NCBI GenBank assembly: GCA_965223435.1
Contig: CBDCWQ010000019.1
Coordinates: forward strand, 124,001 to 188,000
Reading direction: 5' to 3'
Length of the DNA stretch: 64,000 nt
From: CBDCWQ01 sp965223435
GTDB lineage: Bacteria > Myxococcota > Kuafuiibacteriia > Kuafuiibacteriales > Kuafuiibacteriaceae
Numbering within the stretch: position 1 is the stretch's first letter; each line of letters opens with the position of its first letter. Under the pieces are notes generated by a model. The model did no database searches and was not told where the DNA came from. It saw only the letters and a program-made list of their open reading frames with translations. Below, in pieces: positions 27,135-35,081 of this stretch. The translations under genes were made by a program, and so were the position numbers.

Positions 27135-27554
27135 TCATTCCGGATAGCGCCGCTGCATGTCGTCCCAAGACTGCTGCACCATTTTTTCGAGCACATCGAG
27201 CCGCACGTCTTCCAGGCTTCGAAGATAAAGGCATGATTTGCCGATCTTGTGCTTTCCCAGCTTCTTGAGCAGTGGACCGAAATCACGGTAACCGGGCATG
27301 AGGTAAATGGTGAGGTTTTGCTTGCGAGGTGAAAAACCTATCCGAAAGTAGTCCCCCTCGCGACCACTGGCGTACTGGTAGTGGTAGGCGCCATAGCCCA
27401 CAATGCTGGGCCCCCAAAGCTGGGGTCTTTTTCCGCTCACCGCCTTCATCAACCTCGCGATGCTTTTGGCGTCCCTTCTCCGGTTTGGGTCCTCCACCGC
27501 ATTAAGAAACGCGGCGACGCTCGCCCCCGTGGGTTTGGTCTTGAGATCTGCCAT
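27135..27554 (-). CDS. DUF1801-family protein
   Basis: 139 residues from the ATG at 27554. The DUF1801 (YdhG-like) pattern is visible: VAAFLNAVEDPNRRRDAK near the start, then GPSIVGYGAYHYQY, FSPRKQNLTIYLMPG and CLYLRSLEDVRLDVLE. Role unknown in this family. The frame open to 27731 overlaps the divergent M16 gene and is rejected. Confidence 0.88.
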   Translation of the reverse strand: MADLKTKPTGASVAAFLNAVEDPNRRRDAKSIARLMKAVSGKRPQLWGPSIVGYGAYHYQYASGREGDYFRIGFSPRKQNLTIYLMPGYRDFGPLLKKLGKHKIGKSCLYLRSLEDVRLDVLEKMVQQSWDDMQRRYPE

Positions 27555-27658
27555 GCGTCGCGCCTTACACCGAGGGGCCGACCCCGGCAATGGGCACCGA
27601 TCCACCGGGCGGCCGCAAAGATGAAACATGGGCCCGAAGGTGCTAAATAGGTGCGCGC

Positions 27659-29062
27659 ATGTTGCGTTTGGCAAGATTATTGGGGGTTTTTGGCACAGCG
27701 ATGATGGTGCTGGGCGCATCGGCTTCGGCACAGACTTTTAAGGTCAGCAAGAAGCGAAAAACCTCCGACGAAGATCTGTCACTGACCCTCGACCGTTTCA
27801 CCCTTGAAAATGGGCTGATCGTGCTCTTGAGCCCGGACCCCAACGCCCAAAGCGTACTGGTCGACCTGACGTTCATGGCGGGCGCCCGCTTTGAACCACC
27901 CCACCGAAGCGGACTGGCACACTTGGTGGAACATGTGGTGTTTCGTGGGCCAACGCCCCGCACCGACTATCTGAGCCTCCTCGAGCGGCGAGGGGCCCAT
28001 GACGTGGGCGCCTTCACCACGCCCGGACGCATGATCTTTCGTACCGTCGTTCCCCCCGAAGAGCTGCCATTGGCCCTATGGGTCCATACCGACCGTATCG
28101 CCAACCTCCCCGGGCTCTTGCCCGACATCGACCTCGATCGCCATCGAGCGGTGGTCGAAGTAGAACGGGCCCAGCGAGTACTGGATATCCCCTACGGGAA
28201 AATCGACTATACGATCTACGCAAAGCTCTTCCCACCTCCTCACCCGCTCCGGGCGCAGGTCATCGGCCAACCGGACGACCTCGCGCGAGCGACCAAGCAA
28301 GACGTCAAAGCGTTCATCGAACGGTACCTGGTACCCAACAATGCGGTGCTCACCATCGTGGGGAATTTTGACAAGGATGTCGCCGAAAACTGGGTCAGGC
28401 GCACGGTGGCCCGACTACCAAGAACCCAAACCACAAACGCGGCGCCCCTGCCCCCACCCCCTAAGCAAAAGGCGCGGGTCTATAAATTCCGAGAGGAAAT
28501 GTCGCGAAAGCCCCGGGTCACGATGCTCTGGAAATTTGAAGAGCTCGGGGCCCAAACCACGGATTGGCTCCATTTCGGAGCGCTCCTTCTGTCCAGCTAC
28601 CTCGACGGTGCTTTTGGTACCCAACTCAGCGCACGGCTGGTCAAGCATACGGGCGGCCTATTCTTTCGACTGGATGTCACCCTGCCCTATGACAAGCCCA
28701 TCCGAGCCGCCAAGGACGAAGCTGAAGTCTTTCTTCGATACCTCACCGCCATCGACGTACCCACAGACCTCTTCAACGGAACCCGGCTCGCGTACGACCG
28801 CCTGGCCATGTTCTCCCTCGACACGCTGGAGGGCCGCGCCGCTTTTGTCATGGAACTACAAAGGGACCCTCGACTGCTTCTGAACGATGCAACCCGTGCG
28901 ACCGAGCTCGGTCAACACAACAGCCGGCACTGGAGCTACCGCCGCCACGACATTCAGCACAGTGCCTGGAAGAACCTGATTCGCGGCCCGCCGAGAATCA
29001 TCGTTCACGCGCGCCCCGTAGACCCCAAACAACCTAAGCTCGATTGGGAGGACCGGCTATGA
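27659..29062 (+). CDS. M16 (insulinase/MPP-like) zinc metalloprotease, catalytic subunit
   Basis: 467 residues with a signal peptide cut near ASAQ (about 25). The inverted zincin motif HLVEH is at 88-92 with the distal ligand Glu in VVEVERAQR, so it should be active in the periplasm. The C-terminal M16 half (about 230-420) is more divergent. An AGGTG-like site precedes the ATG. It is followed, with a 4-nt ATGA overlap, by a second M16 protein lacking the zinc motif, the usual alpha/beta pair arrangement. Confidence 0.9.
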   Translation: MLRLARLLGVFGTAMMVLGASASAQTFKVSKKRKTSDEDLSLTLDRFTLENGLIVLLSPDPNAQSVLVDLTFMAGARFEPPHRSGLAHLVEHVVFRGPTPRTDYLSLLERRGAHDVGAFTTPGRMIFRTVVPPEELPLALWVHTDRIANLPGLLPDIDLDRHRAVVEVERAQRVLDIPYGKIDYTIYAKLFPPPHPLRAQVIGQPDDLARATKQDVKAFIERYLVPNNAVLTIVGNFDKDVAENWVRRTVARLPRTQTTNAAPLPPPPKQKARVYKFREEMSRKPRVTMLWKFEELGAQTTDWLHFGALLLSSYLDGAFGTQLSARLVKHTGGLFFRLDVTLPYDKPIRAAKDEAEVFLRYLTAIDVPTDLFNGTRLAYDRLAMFSLDTLEGRAAFVMELQRDPRLLLNDATRATELGQHNSRHWSYRRHDIQHSAWKNLIRGPPRIIVHARPVDPKQPKLDWEDRL

Positions 29063-30609
29063 AACGTTCCGCCGCCGCCTCAGCATTGGTATTTGCCGCG
29101 TGCGCGGGCGTGCCTGAATACCGATCCGCGGTCAAAGAAGACAGCGCCGCTTGGCAGGGTCTGGACACGGAGGAAAAAGAAGAGCGTACCCAAAAACGCA
29201 GCCGTAAAAAGCCCCTCGCAGCCATCGGGGGCGCCTGGAACCGCGAACCACCACCCCCACCACTCAAAAACCCCAGTCGACATCACGCGGCCGGACCCGA
29301 CGAATTTGTTCTGCCCAATGGCCTCCGTCTTATCGTCGTCAGACAAGGTCAGCGACCCGTGGTCTCGGTTCGTCTCATTTTTGCCCACGGCGCCGCCTCA
29401 GATCCCGTAGGCGGCCTAGGAACGACCTACTTCGCAATCGCCCTACTCGGCGACCTATACGAAGAGAACGACGCCAGCGAAGCGCTGGTAGGCGAAGACT
29501 CCCTCCGCCGACAGATCTGGCACGTTGGCGGTCGATACCGGTATCATGTGGGTTCCGACGACGCCAGCATCGGCATCGATGGCTACGCCGACGACGTCAA
29601 CCACTACATCGACCTGATGGCCGCGGCGGTCCGAGTTCCCCGAACGGGCGCAGAGATGTTCTCGTTGCGACGAGATGGTCTCATCCATACCTTGGAAGAC
29701 ATCAGCATTACGGACGACGACGCATTCTTTCGCTACATCAGCAAAGCTGCGTTTGGGGTGTCTCATGTTTACGCGCGCTCGGTTTACGGAACGGTCAGCA
29801 GTCTGAAAGAACTCGGCATTGAACAAATCGTCGAAAGACAACAGACGGTTTTGAGCCCCGCGGGGGCCACCTTGCTGGTCGTGGGCAACATCAGCCCAAG
29901 CAAGGTGCTGGCGCGCGTGCGAAAACGTTTTGGACCTTGGCGCAAAAGACGCCGAAAAAGCCAGCGGGTGCCAGCCCCCCGAGTCAGGCGCCGGCGTCAT
30001 GTCACCCTGCTTCCAAGAACAGCCGCAGGCACCATGGCCTTGTGTGGCGCCCGTCCCCTCACCGATATCAAAAAGCGCGACGCTCAGCTGGATGTCCTGG
30101 CCCACATCCTCGGCGGCGGCATCAATGGGCGCTTTGCGCACTCTTTGCGAGGCGTCCATGGGCTGAGCTATTCGGCTTGGGCCTCCATCGTCCGCCGCCG
30201 CCACGCCCGCGCGCTTCTCGCCTGCACTCGCGTACCCCCAAAATCGACGACCCAAGCCCTCACCCTCTTTGTCGCGTTTCTAAAAGAAGCCCAAAAGGTG
30301 CCCCCCACACCCGACGAGCTCGCCCGCGCAAAAGCCCAAATCATCGCCCAAGTCGTCACCCAACAACAAAGTGTTGGCCAAACCGTGGGCACCTGGATGG
30401 AAGCCACGCAGCTCGGACGCGCCCCTCATGGCCCACGTTATGTGAAAGCCATCCAAGCCGTCACCATCGAGGACATTCACCGGCTGGCAAAACGCGTGCT
30501 TTCCATCAAGCACATGCAGCTGTTGCTCTCAGGACCAAAACACTTGGCCGCCCAGGCCGTCCGCAAGAATCGACTCGGCCGCACCCGCACCGCAAAGCTC
30601 GTATACTGA
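29059..30609 (+). CDS. M16-family protein lacking the zinc motif
   Basis: 516 residues, predicted lipoprotein (FAACAG) with a Pro-rich linker before the M16 core (from about 90, FVLPNGLRLIVVRQGQRPVV). The position of HxxEH reads YFAIALLGDLY, so catalysis is lost. The C-terminal half keeps GGGINGRFAHSLRGVHGLSYS, the substrate-binding region. It is probably the non-catalytic partner of the upstream protease, forming a heterodimer. Confidence 0.88.
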   Translation: MKRSAAASALVFAACAGVPEYRSAVKEDSAAWQGLDTEEKEERTQKRSRKKPLAAIGGAWNREPPPPPLKNPSRHHAAGPDEFVLPNGLRLIVVRQGQRPVVSVRLIFAHGAASDPVGGLGTTYFAIALLGDLYEENDASEALVGEDSLRRQIWHVGGRYRYHVGSDDASIGIDGYADDVNHYIDLMAAAVRVPRTGAEMFSLRRDGLIHTLEDISITDDDAFFRYISKAAFGVSHVYARSVYGTVSSLKELGIEQIVERQQTVLSPAGATLLVVGNISPSKVLARVRKRFGPWRKRRRKSQRVPAPRVRRRRHVTLLPRTAAGTMALCGARPLTDIKKRDAQLDVLAHILGGGINGRFAHSLRGVHGLSYSAWASIVRRRHARALLACTRVPPKSTTQALTLFVAFLKEAQKVPPTPDELARAKAQIIAQVVTQQQSVGQTVGTWMEATQLGRAPHGPRYVKAIQAVTIEDIHRLAKRVLSIKHMQLLLSGPKHLAAQAVRKNRLGRTRTAKLVY

Positions 30610-30702
30610 AAAGCCAGCGCGCTTCTACATATTCTCGATCGCACCCGCGCTCAGGTTGGCCATCACATCACCACCGCCCAAACGGTGAAGGGCGCATCGA
30701 AT

Positions 30703-30791
30703 TCCACACTAAATCTGTAATTATCCATTTGGTGAGGATGATGTTACATAAATCTTACACACCAAGTCTGTCATTGCTCAGTTGGTGTGAA
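30703..30791. promoter_or_regulatory. Paired palindromes upstream of ATPase copy 2
   Basis: Two inverted repeats, 30705-30736 (CACACTAA / TTGGTGAG, imperfect) and 30758-30789 (CACACCAA / TTGGTGTG, perfect). Each has 8-bp arms and a 16-bp spacer; centres are exactly 53 bp apart. The two 32-bp units are also direct repeats of each other (24 of 32 identical). Sequence is unrelated to the array at 20269-20355 but geometry is the same. The proximal unit ends 23 bp before the preferred GTG start. Confidence 0.78.
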
Positions 30792-30812
30792 TTTGGGCGG
30801 AGGGCAAGGACG

Positions 30813-32246
30813 GTGCGAAGTTTCATCGGTAGAAACCCTGAAATGGCTGGACTTCGGCAGCTTTTGGCCAAGAAGACGTCCAGTCTTGTTGTCATCAAGG
30901 GTCGGAGACGAATCGGTAAGAGCCGACTGGCCGAAGAATTTGCGAAGTCTTTCTCACGGTCAGTACTCCTCACGGGGGTCCCCCCAGAAAAAGGCGTGAC
31001 CGCTGAGCATCAGCGCCGTGAGTTTGCCCGGCAGATGCGTCGCAAGCGAATTCCCGTGTTTTCTGACGACGACTGGGGGGATCTATTCACGGATCTCGCC
31101 ATTCACTTCAAAAAAGGTCGTGTGCTGGTGATCCTTGATGAGGTGACCTGGATGGGCTCACTCGACCCAACTTTCCTTCCAAAGCTTAAAACCATTTGGG
31201 ATACGCATTTTAAGAAAAATCCAAAACTCATGCTGATCATTTCGGGATCAAACTCCATGTGGATTGACAAAAATATTCTCAGTAGTACCGGATTTGTCGG
31301 CCGTGTCTCATATCAAGTCACCCTAGAAGAACTCCCACTTTATTCTTGCAACGAGTTCTGGGGTGCGAATCGCGACAAGATTTCATCCTACGAGAAGTTT
31401 CAAGTTTTGAGCGTCACGGGCGGTGTACCGCGCTATCTCGAGGAGGTTCATCCGACGCTTTCGGCGGAGCGAAATTTGATTGGTATGGCCTATCGGCCCA
31501 GCGGAATTCTTTTCAACGAGTTTGAGCAGATTTTTTCGGATCTTTTCGCGAGAAGAAGCTCTACTTACAAAGAAATCATCCAACAGATGGTGAATACCCG
31601 TCCAACGATGACCAAGATCGCACGGGGGCTGGATCGAAAAAAGGGAGGCGATCTGAGTGAGTACCTTAAGGACCTAGAAAAAGCCGGCTTCATTACCCGT
31701 GACGAAGGCTGGATGATTGCAAAGGAAAAAGAGCAAAGACTGGGTCACTACCGAATTTCTGACAACTATGTCCGGTTTTACCTGAAATACATTGAACCCT
31801 ATCGAAGACGGATTCAGTCTGGACAAATGCAGACCCTCCCCCGAGGCTGGAGATCCATCATGGGGTTTCAGTTCGAGAACCTGGTCAGTCGCAACGCTCA
31901 GTCGCTGTATCACACGCTTGGCCTGGCGGCCGAAGAGGTGGTTTGGTCTGGTCCCTATTTCCAGAACGCAAACAGTCGTCGACAGAGCTGTCAAATCGAT
32001 TATCTCATTCAAACGAAACATCGTGTGCTCTATCTCTGCGAAATCAAGTTTTCAGAGCGCGAGGTCTCGTCCGGGGTGATGAGAGAAGTCGAAAAGAAAG
32101 TGCACCGGCTGAAGGTGCCCCGCGGCTTTTCAGTGAGGTGCTGCCTGATTCACGTCAACGGAGTGAGCGAGCGCCTCGAACAGGACGAGTTTTTTTCGAA
32201 TATTGTCGATTTTGGTACATTTCTCACAGCGCCTTCTTTTTCCTAG
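30813..32246 (+). CDS. AAA+ ATPase with winged helix and PD-(D/E)XK-like domain (DUF234 type), copy 2
   Basis: 477 residues from the GTG at 30813, chosen because it aligns with copy 1 (RSFIGRNPEM against EDRFVGRTRE) and follows GGAGG by 9 nt. Walker A GRRRIGKS at 30-37, Walker B VLVILDEVTWM near 105-115, winged-helix-like TKIARGLDRKKGGDLSEYL, and the nuclease-like QIDYLI followed by LYLCEIKFSER. The frame is open far upstream, but that part is the antisense-like shadow of the M16 gene. AT-rich relative to its surroundings. It lies at the 3' end of the bat operon, convergent with it. Confidence 0.88.
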   Translation: MRSFIGRNPEMAGLRQLLAKKTSSLVVIKGRRRIGKSRLAEEFAKSFSRSVLLTGVPPEKGVTAEHQRREFARQMRRKRIPVFSDDDWGDLFTDLAIHFKKGRVLVILDEVTWMGSLDPTFLPKLKTIWDTHFKKNPKLMLIISGSNSMWIDKNILSSTGFVGRVSYQVTLEELPLYSCNEFWGANRDKISSYEKFQVLSVTGGVPRYLEEVHPTLSAERNLIGMAYRPSGILFNEFEQIFSDLFARRSSTYKEIIQQMVNTRPTMTKIARGLDRKKGGDLSEYLKDLEKAGFITRDEGWMIAKEKEQRLGHYRISDNYVRFYLKYIEPYRRRIQSGQMQTLPRGWRSIMGFQFENLVSRNAQSLYHTLGLAAEEVVWSGPYFQNANSRRQSCQIDYLIQTKHRVLYLCEIKFSEREVSSGVMREVEKKVHRLKVPRGFSVRCCLIHVNGVSERLEQDEFFSNIVDFGTFLTAPSFS

Positions 32247-32334
32247 CCCGTCGGTTTGTGTGTAGCGACCACGCATCGATGGGCGCCAAAGAGGAAAGGC
32301 CCGCAAACGCTTTCCAGAAGACACACGCAATCAG

Positions 32335-32371
32335 GTTGGCAGGCATCCATCCGGTTTGGCCGTCTGGAAGA
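32335..32371. repeat. 37-bp direct repeat, distal copy
   Basis: 35 of 37 bases identical to 32533-32569, which lies within the last codons of the BatD/E gene. It encodes the same SH3-like end (PDGQTGWMPAN) in the same frame, 66 codons downstream and beyond the stop codon. It could be a duplicated gene tail or an insertion footprint next to the ATPase module. Confidence 0.8.
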
Positions 32372-32511
32372 ATCGCCGGCCACTCACGGGCTACTTTCCT
32401 GACTTGGTAGCGGCTCAGATACCCAATGATTGTGCGCGTCCCGAGGTGCGTTCTCAGGTTTCTGACGTCATGGGAGGTCGGGAGCCAAAGAGCGAAACCA
32501 GAGGACGGTCC

Positions 32512-35076
32512 TCAGAGGACACGGGTAAACATGTTGGCAGGTATCCATCCGGTTTGGCCGTCCGGAAGACTTACTTTGCTCCACGTCCCCCGGACCTCCA
32601 CAACCTCGAGTTCTGCCCCCGCGGGCAGAGGATTGGGGAAAGCCTTAGGGGCACCGAAGCTGTCTGCGGCGTGAAGCGTGGCCCCGTCGGTGGTCACCAC
32701 CGCGTGTGTCGAGAGGTTCGGATCTGCAATCAATGACACCAGCATGGCGGCCCAAAAAAAGAGGAAAGCCGCGGCAATCCGCCCCGCCAGACGTGAGCCA
32801 GAGGCGACCCAAAAGGACAAGAGCAGGAACGCAAGCGCAAATGCAACCGCCCCAACCAAATGTTTTTGGGCCGAATTCATGCGCGTGTGCCAAAAAAAGA
32901 AAGCCTCCACCGGTGTTTCGGACTCTGCTCTTGGATACCAGCTGGGGTGCTGCTCCCGAAGCCACGAGACATTTCTTTTGGCCCGCTTGTGGGTGGAGTC
33001 AAGCGCCAAAGTACGCCGAAAAGCCAGCATCGCAGCACCAAATTCTCCGCTACCGAGCGCCGCGTTGCCGAGATCGGTGAGAAGCTCGGGGCGGTCCACC
33101 TTCGTCTCAGAAACAGAAGACAACAGCTTATAAGCCTTCTTGAACGCCCTTCGGCGCTCATCGGCATCTTCACTCGAAAGCGCCTTTTGGTAGCTCTCTC
33201 TTGCGTCTTTCAGCTGGGCCTCGTATTGGGATGAAAAAGCCAAACCAGGGCCAAAAAGACTCGAAGCGACAAGAAAAAGAACAATCGCCGGGCCCCCACC
33301 AGAACCCGCTTTGGGTCTTTGCCATGCCGTAAGCTTGTCGCGAATGGTATCCAGTAGCGACGCCGGCAAAGGCGCATCGCGGCGATCGGGGTCATAGGCC
33401 ATGCGTTCAAGCTCGGCCAAGACCTGACGAACCTCTTCAGGAGGCACGTTCAGACTGCGGCGCAGCTCTCGGATCTCTTTAGAAAGCGTCGCCGCAGACA
33501 TTTTTGCCGGTGCGGATCCCGCGGCGGCCAACGCATCATTCACGCCCTTGAGGCGAGCCTTAAGCTCGGATTCTTCTTCTCGCCGGCCCCGAGAATTCCT
33601 ACGAAACACCGAAAAGAGAAACAAGAAAAAGGGCACGCCATACAGACATTGGATGGTTGGGGAGGCCAAGCTCAAGCCGAGAGGCTCCTTGAGCGTCTCT
33701 CCTTCTCGGGAAAGGGCAAGATCGGCTCCAAGCAAACGAATGTTCGGACTCTTGGTTTTCGCCCCCTCCCGACGGGTCACGGAACGCGGAGGCTCGACGT
33801 CAGACACCACATCCTTTGCCCCAATCCGAGACGAACCCGCAACGGACAGCGCAATGGGTTCGCTGCGGACGGTTCGGTACCTTCCCTTGTAGGGATCAAA
33901 ATAGGAAAACACCAAAGGCGGTATCTTGGTCGCAGCGGCGCTCTTCAGCCGGATCAACACCTCAAAGGAACGGCCAGAACCGTCGGCCAAAAGTTCCGAC
34001 GGCGCATCATCGGTGGGCACCGAAAACAGCGCGGGCGAAAGCCCACCGGGGACATCGAGCCGCGGCAGCTGAAGACCCGATAAATTCCCGTCCCCGCGAA
34101 TCTCTACGGTCAACTGCATCGGATCCCCCACCCGCACCACGGTTCGGTCTGCGCGCACGCGAATCGAAAATGAGCGCCCGATGGCGTTTTTAAAACTGGG
34201 CGGCCTGCCGGCCTTGGGCAGCGCAACAATTTCCAGCTTGCGCGGACGATCGCGCGCCTGAAACAGCGCGGTTCGACTACGAGAGAACCCAAAGAAATCG
34301 CGTGCCTTTCCAACCGTAAGTTTGGCGGCAACCCGGGCAGGTGGGACATCTATGACCCCGAACTGATTGGGGGTCAGCAGCAATGAAAAGCGAAACCGGG
34401 TGTACTGAACACCGCCGAGCCTCTCTTGCCCTTGTGTATAAGGAACATCGAGGTCACGGGCCCCTACCGAAAACGGTAGGGTCTTTTGGCCATCGGGTTC
34501 CTCAACCTTCACGTCAAAACGATCGGCCATGTCCAACAACGGAACCACAAAGGTCTGCCCGTTGACGTCTTTTCTGAGGTACCAGTCTACGTAGACTCGA
34601 AAGGTCTCTCCAACCCAAAGCTTTCTCTTCGGCAAAACCAGACGAATCTGCATGTCTTTGCTCATGCGAACCGGTTTCACTTCAAACTTGGTGGGTGCGC
34701 TTTTTGCCTCTTTTTGGCCCTGGACAACCTTGAGAGCCGGAATACGATAGGTCCCAGGCTTTTCGGCTTCGATACGGTACCGATAGACAAAAGAGACCCT
34801 GCGAAACTCGCTCTTACGCCCGTTGATAATCTGCACCATGGACTGCACGCTGGGCGAAAGTCCGAGATAGCGAATAGAGCACCCTGGGATTTCGAAAGGG
34901 GTTGCTTCAGGCTCCGGTTCCTCATCAAAGCCTTCGGCTTTCACGGACAACACGAAGGGCAACTCGGCGTAGATTTCTTCGCGCTCTACACTCAGGCTCA
35001 AAGACTGAGCCCCAGCCTCAAGAACCGGCCCGAGCAGAGCCAAAAAGACGATTGAAAAACTGAAGAAGCGCTTCAT
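32512..35076 (-). CDS. batD: BatD-BatE fusion (aerotolerance/Bat operon)
   Basis: 854 residues. Signal peptide, then BatD-type beta-sandwich repeats (about 25-460), a membrane helix near 475-490 and a charged coiled coil (about 495-560). A second part follows: a hydrophobic anchor near 600, a TPR region (LLTDLGNAALGSGEFGAAMLAFRRTLAL, about 670-715), two membrane helices and a bacterial SH3 end (GTWSKVSLPDGQTGWIPAN). BatD and BatE are normally separate proteins. Predicted envelope complex with BatA/BatB. The gene starts 5 nt after the BatC-like stop, as the last gene of the operon. Confidence 0.85.
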   Translation of the reverse strand: MKRFFSFSIVFLALLGPVLEAGAQSLSLSVEREEIYAELPFVLSVKAEGFDEEPEPEATPFEIPGCSIRYLGLSPSVQSMVQIINGRKSEFRRVSFVYRYRIEAEKPGTYRIPALKVVQGQKEAKSAPTKFEVKPVRMSKDMQIRLVLPKRKLWVGETFRVYVDWYLRKDVNGQTFVVPLLDMADRFDVKVEEPDGQKTLPFSVGARDLDVPYTQGQERLGGVQYTRFRFSLLLTPNQFGVIDVPPARVAAKLTVGKARDFFGFSRSRTALFQARDRPRKLEIVALPKAGRPPSFKNAIGRSFSIRVRADRTVVRVGDPMQLTVEIRGDGNLSGLQLPRLDVPGGLSPALFSVPTDDAPSELLADGSGRSFEVLIRLKSAAATKIPPLVFSYFDPYKGRYRTVRSEPIALSVAGSSRIGAKDVVSDVEPPRSVTRREGAKTKSPNIRLLGADLALSREGETLKEPLGLSLASPTIQCLYGVPFFLFLFSVFRRNSRGRREEESELKARLKGVNDALAAAGSAPAKMSAATLSKEIRELRRSLNVPPEEVRQVLAELERMAYDPDRRDAPLPASLLDTIRDKLTAWQRPKAGSGGGPAIVLFLVASSLFGPGLAFSSQYEAQLKDARESYQKALSSEDADERRRAFKKAYKLLSSVSETKVDRPELLTDLGNAALGSGEFGAAMLAFRRTLALDSTHKRAKRNVSWLREQHPSWYPRAESETPVEAFFFWHTRMNSAQKHLVGAVAFALAFLLLSFWVASGSRLAGRIAAAFLFFWAAMLVSLIADPNLSTHAVVTTDGATLHAADSFGAPKAFPNPLPAGAELEVVEVRGTWSKVSLPDGQTGWIPANMFTRVL
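32533..32569. repeat. 37-bp direct repeat, proximal copy
   Basis: The in-gene copy, encoding the C-terminal SH3 residues of BatD/E. Its partner is at 32335-32371. The 163 bp between them carry no recognised gene. Confidence 0.8.
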
Positions 35077-35081
35077 TGTGC

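Noticed and set aside
29937..30812. Long N-terminal extension of the second ATPase frame
   Set aside because: It overlaps the M16 coding region and reads as basic low-complexity sequence; the GTG at 30813 aligns with the paralogue.
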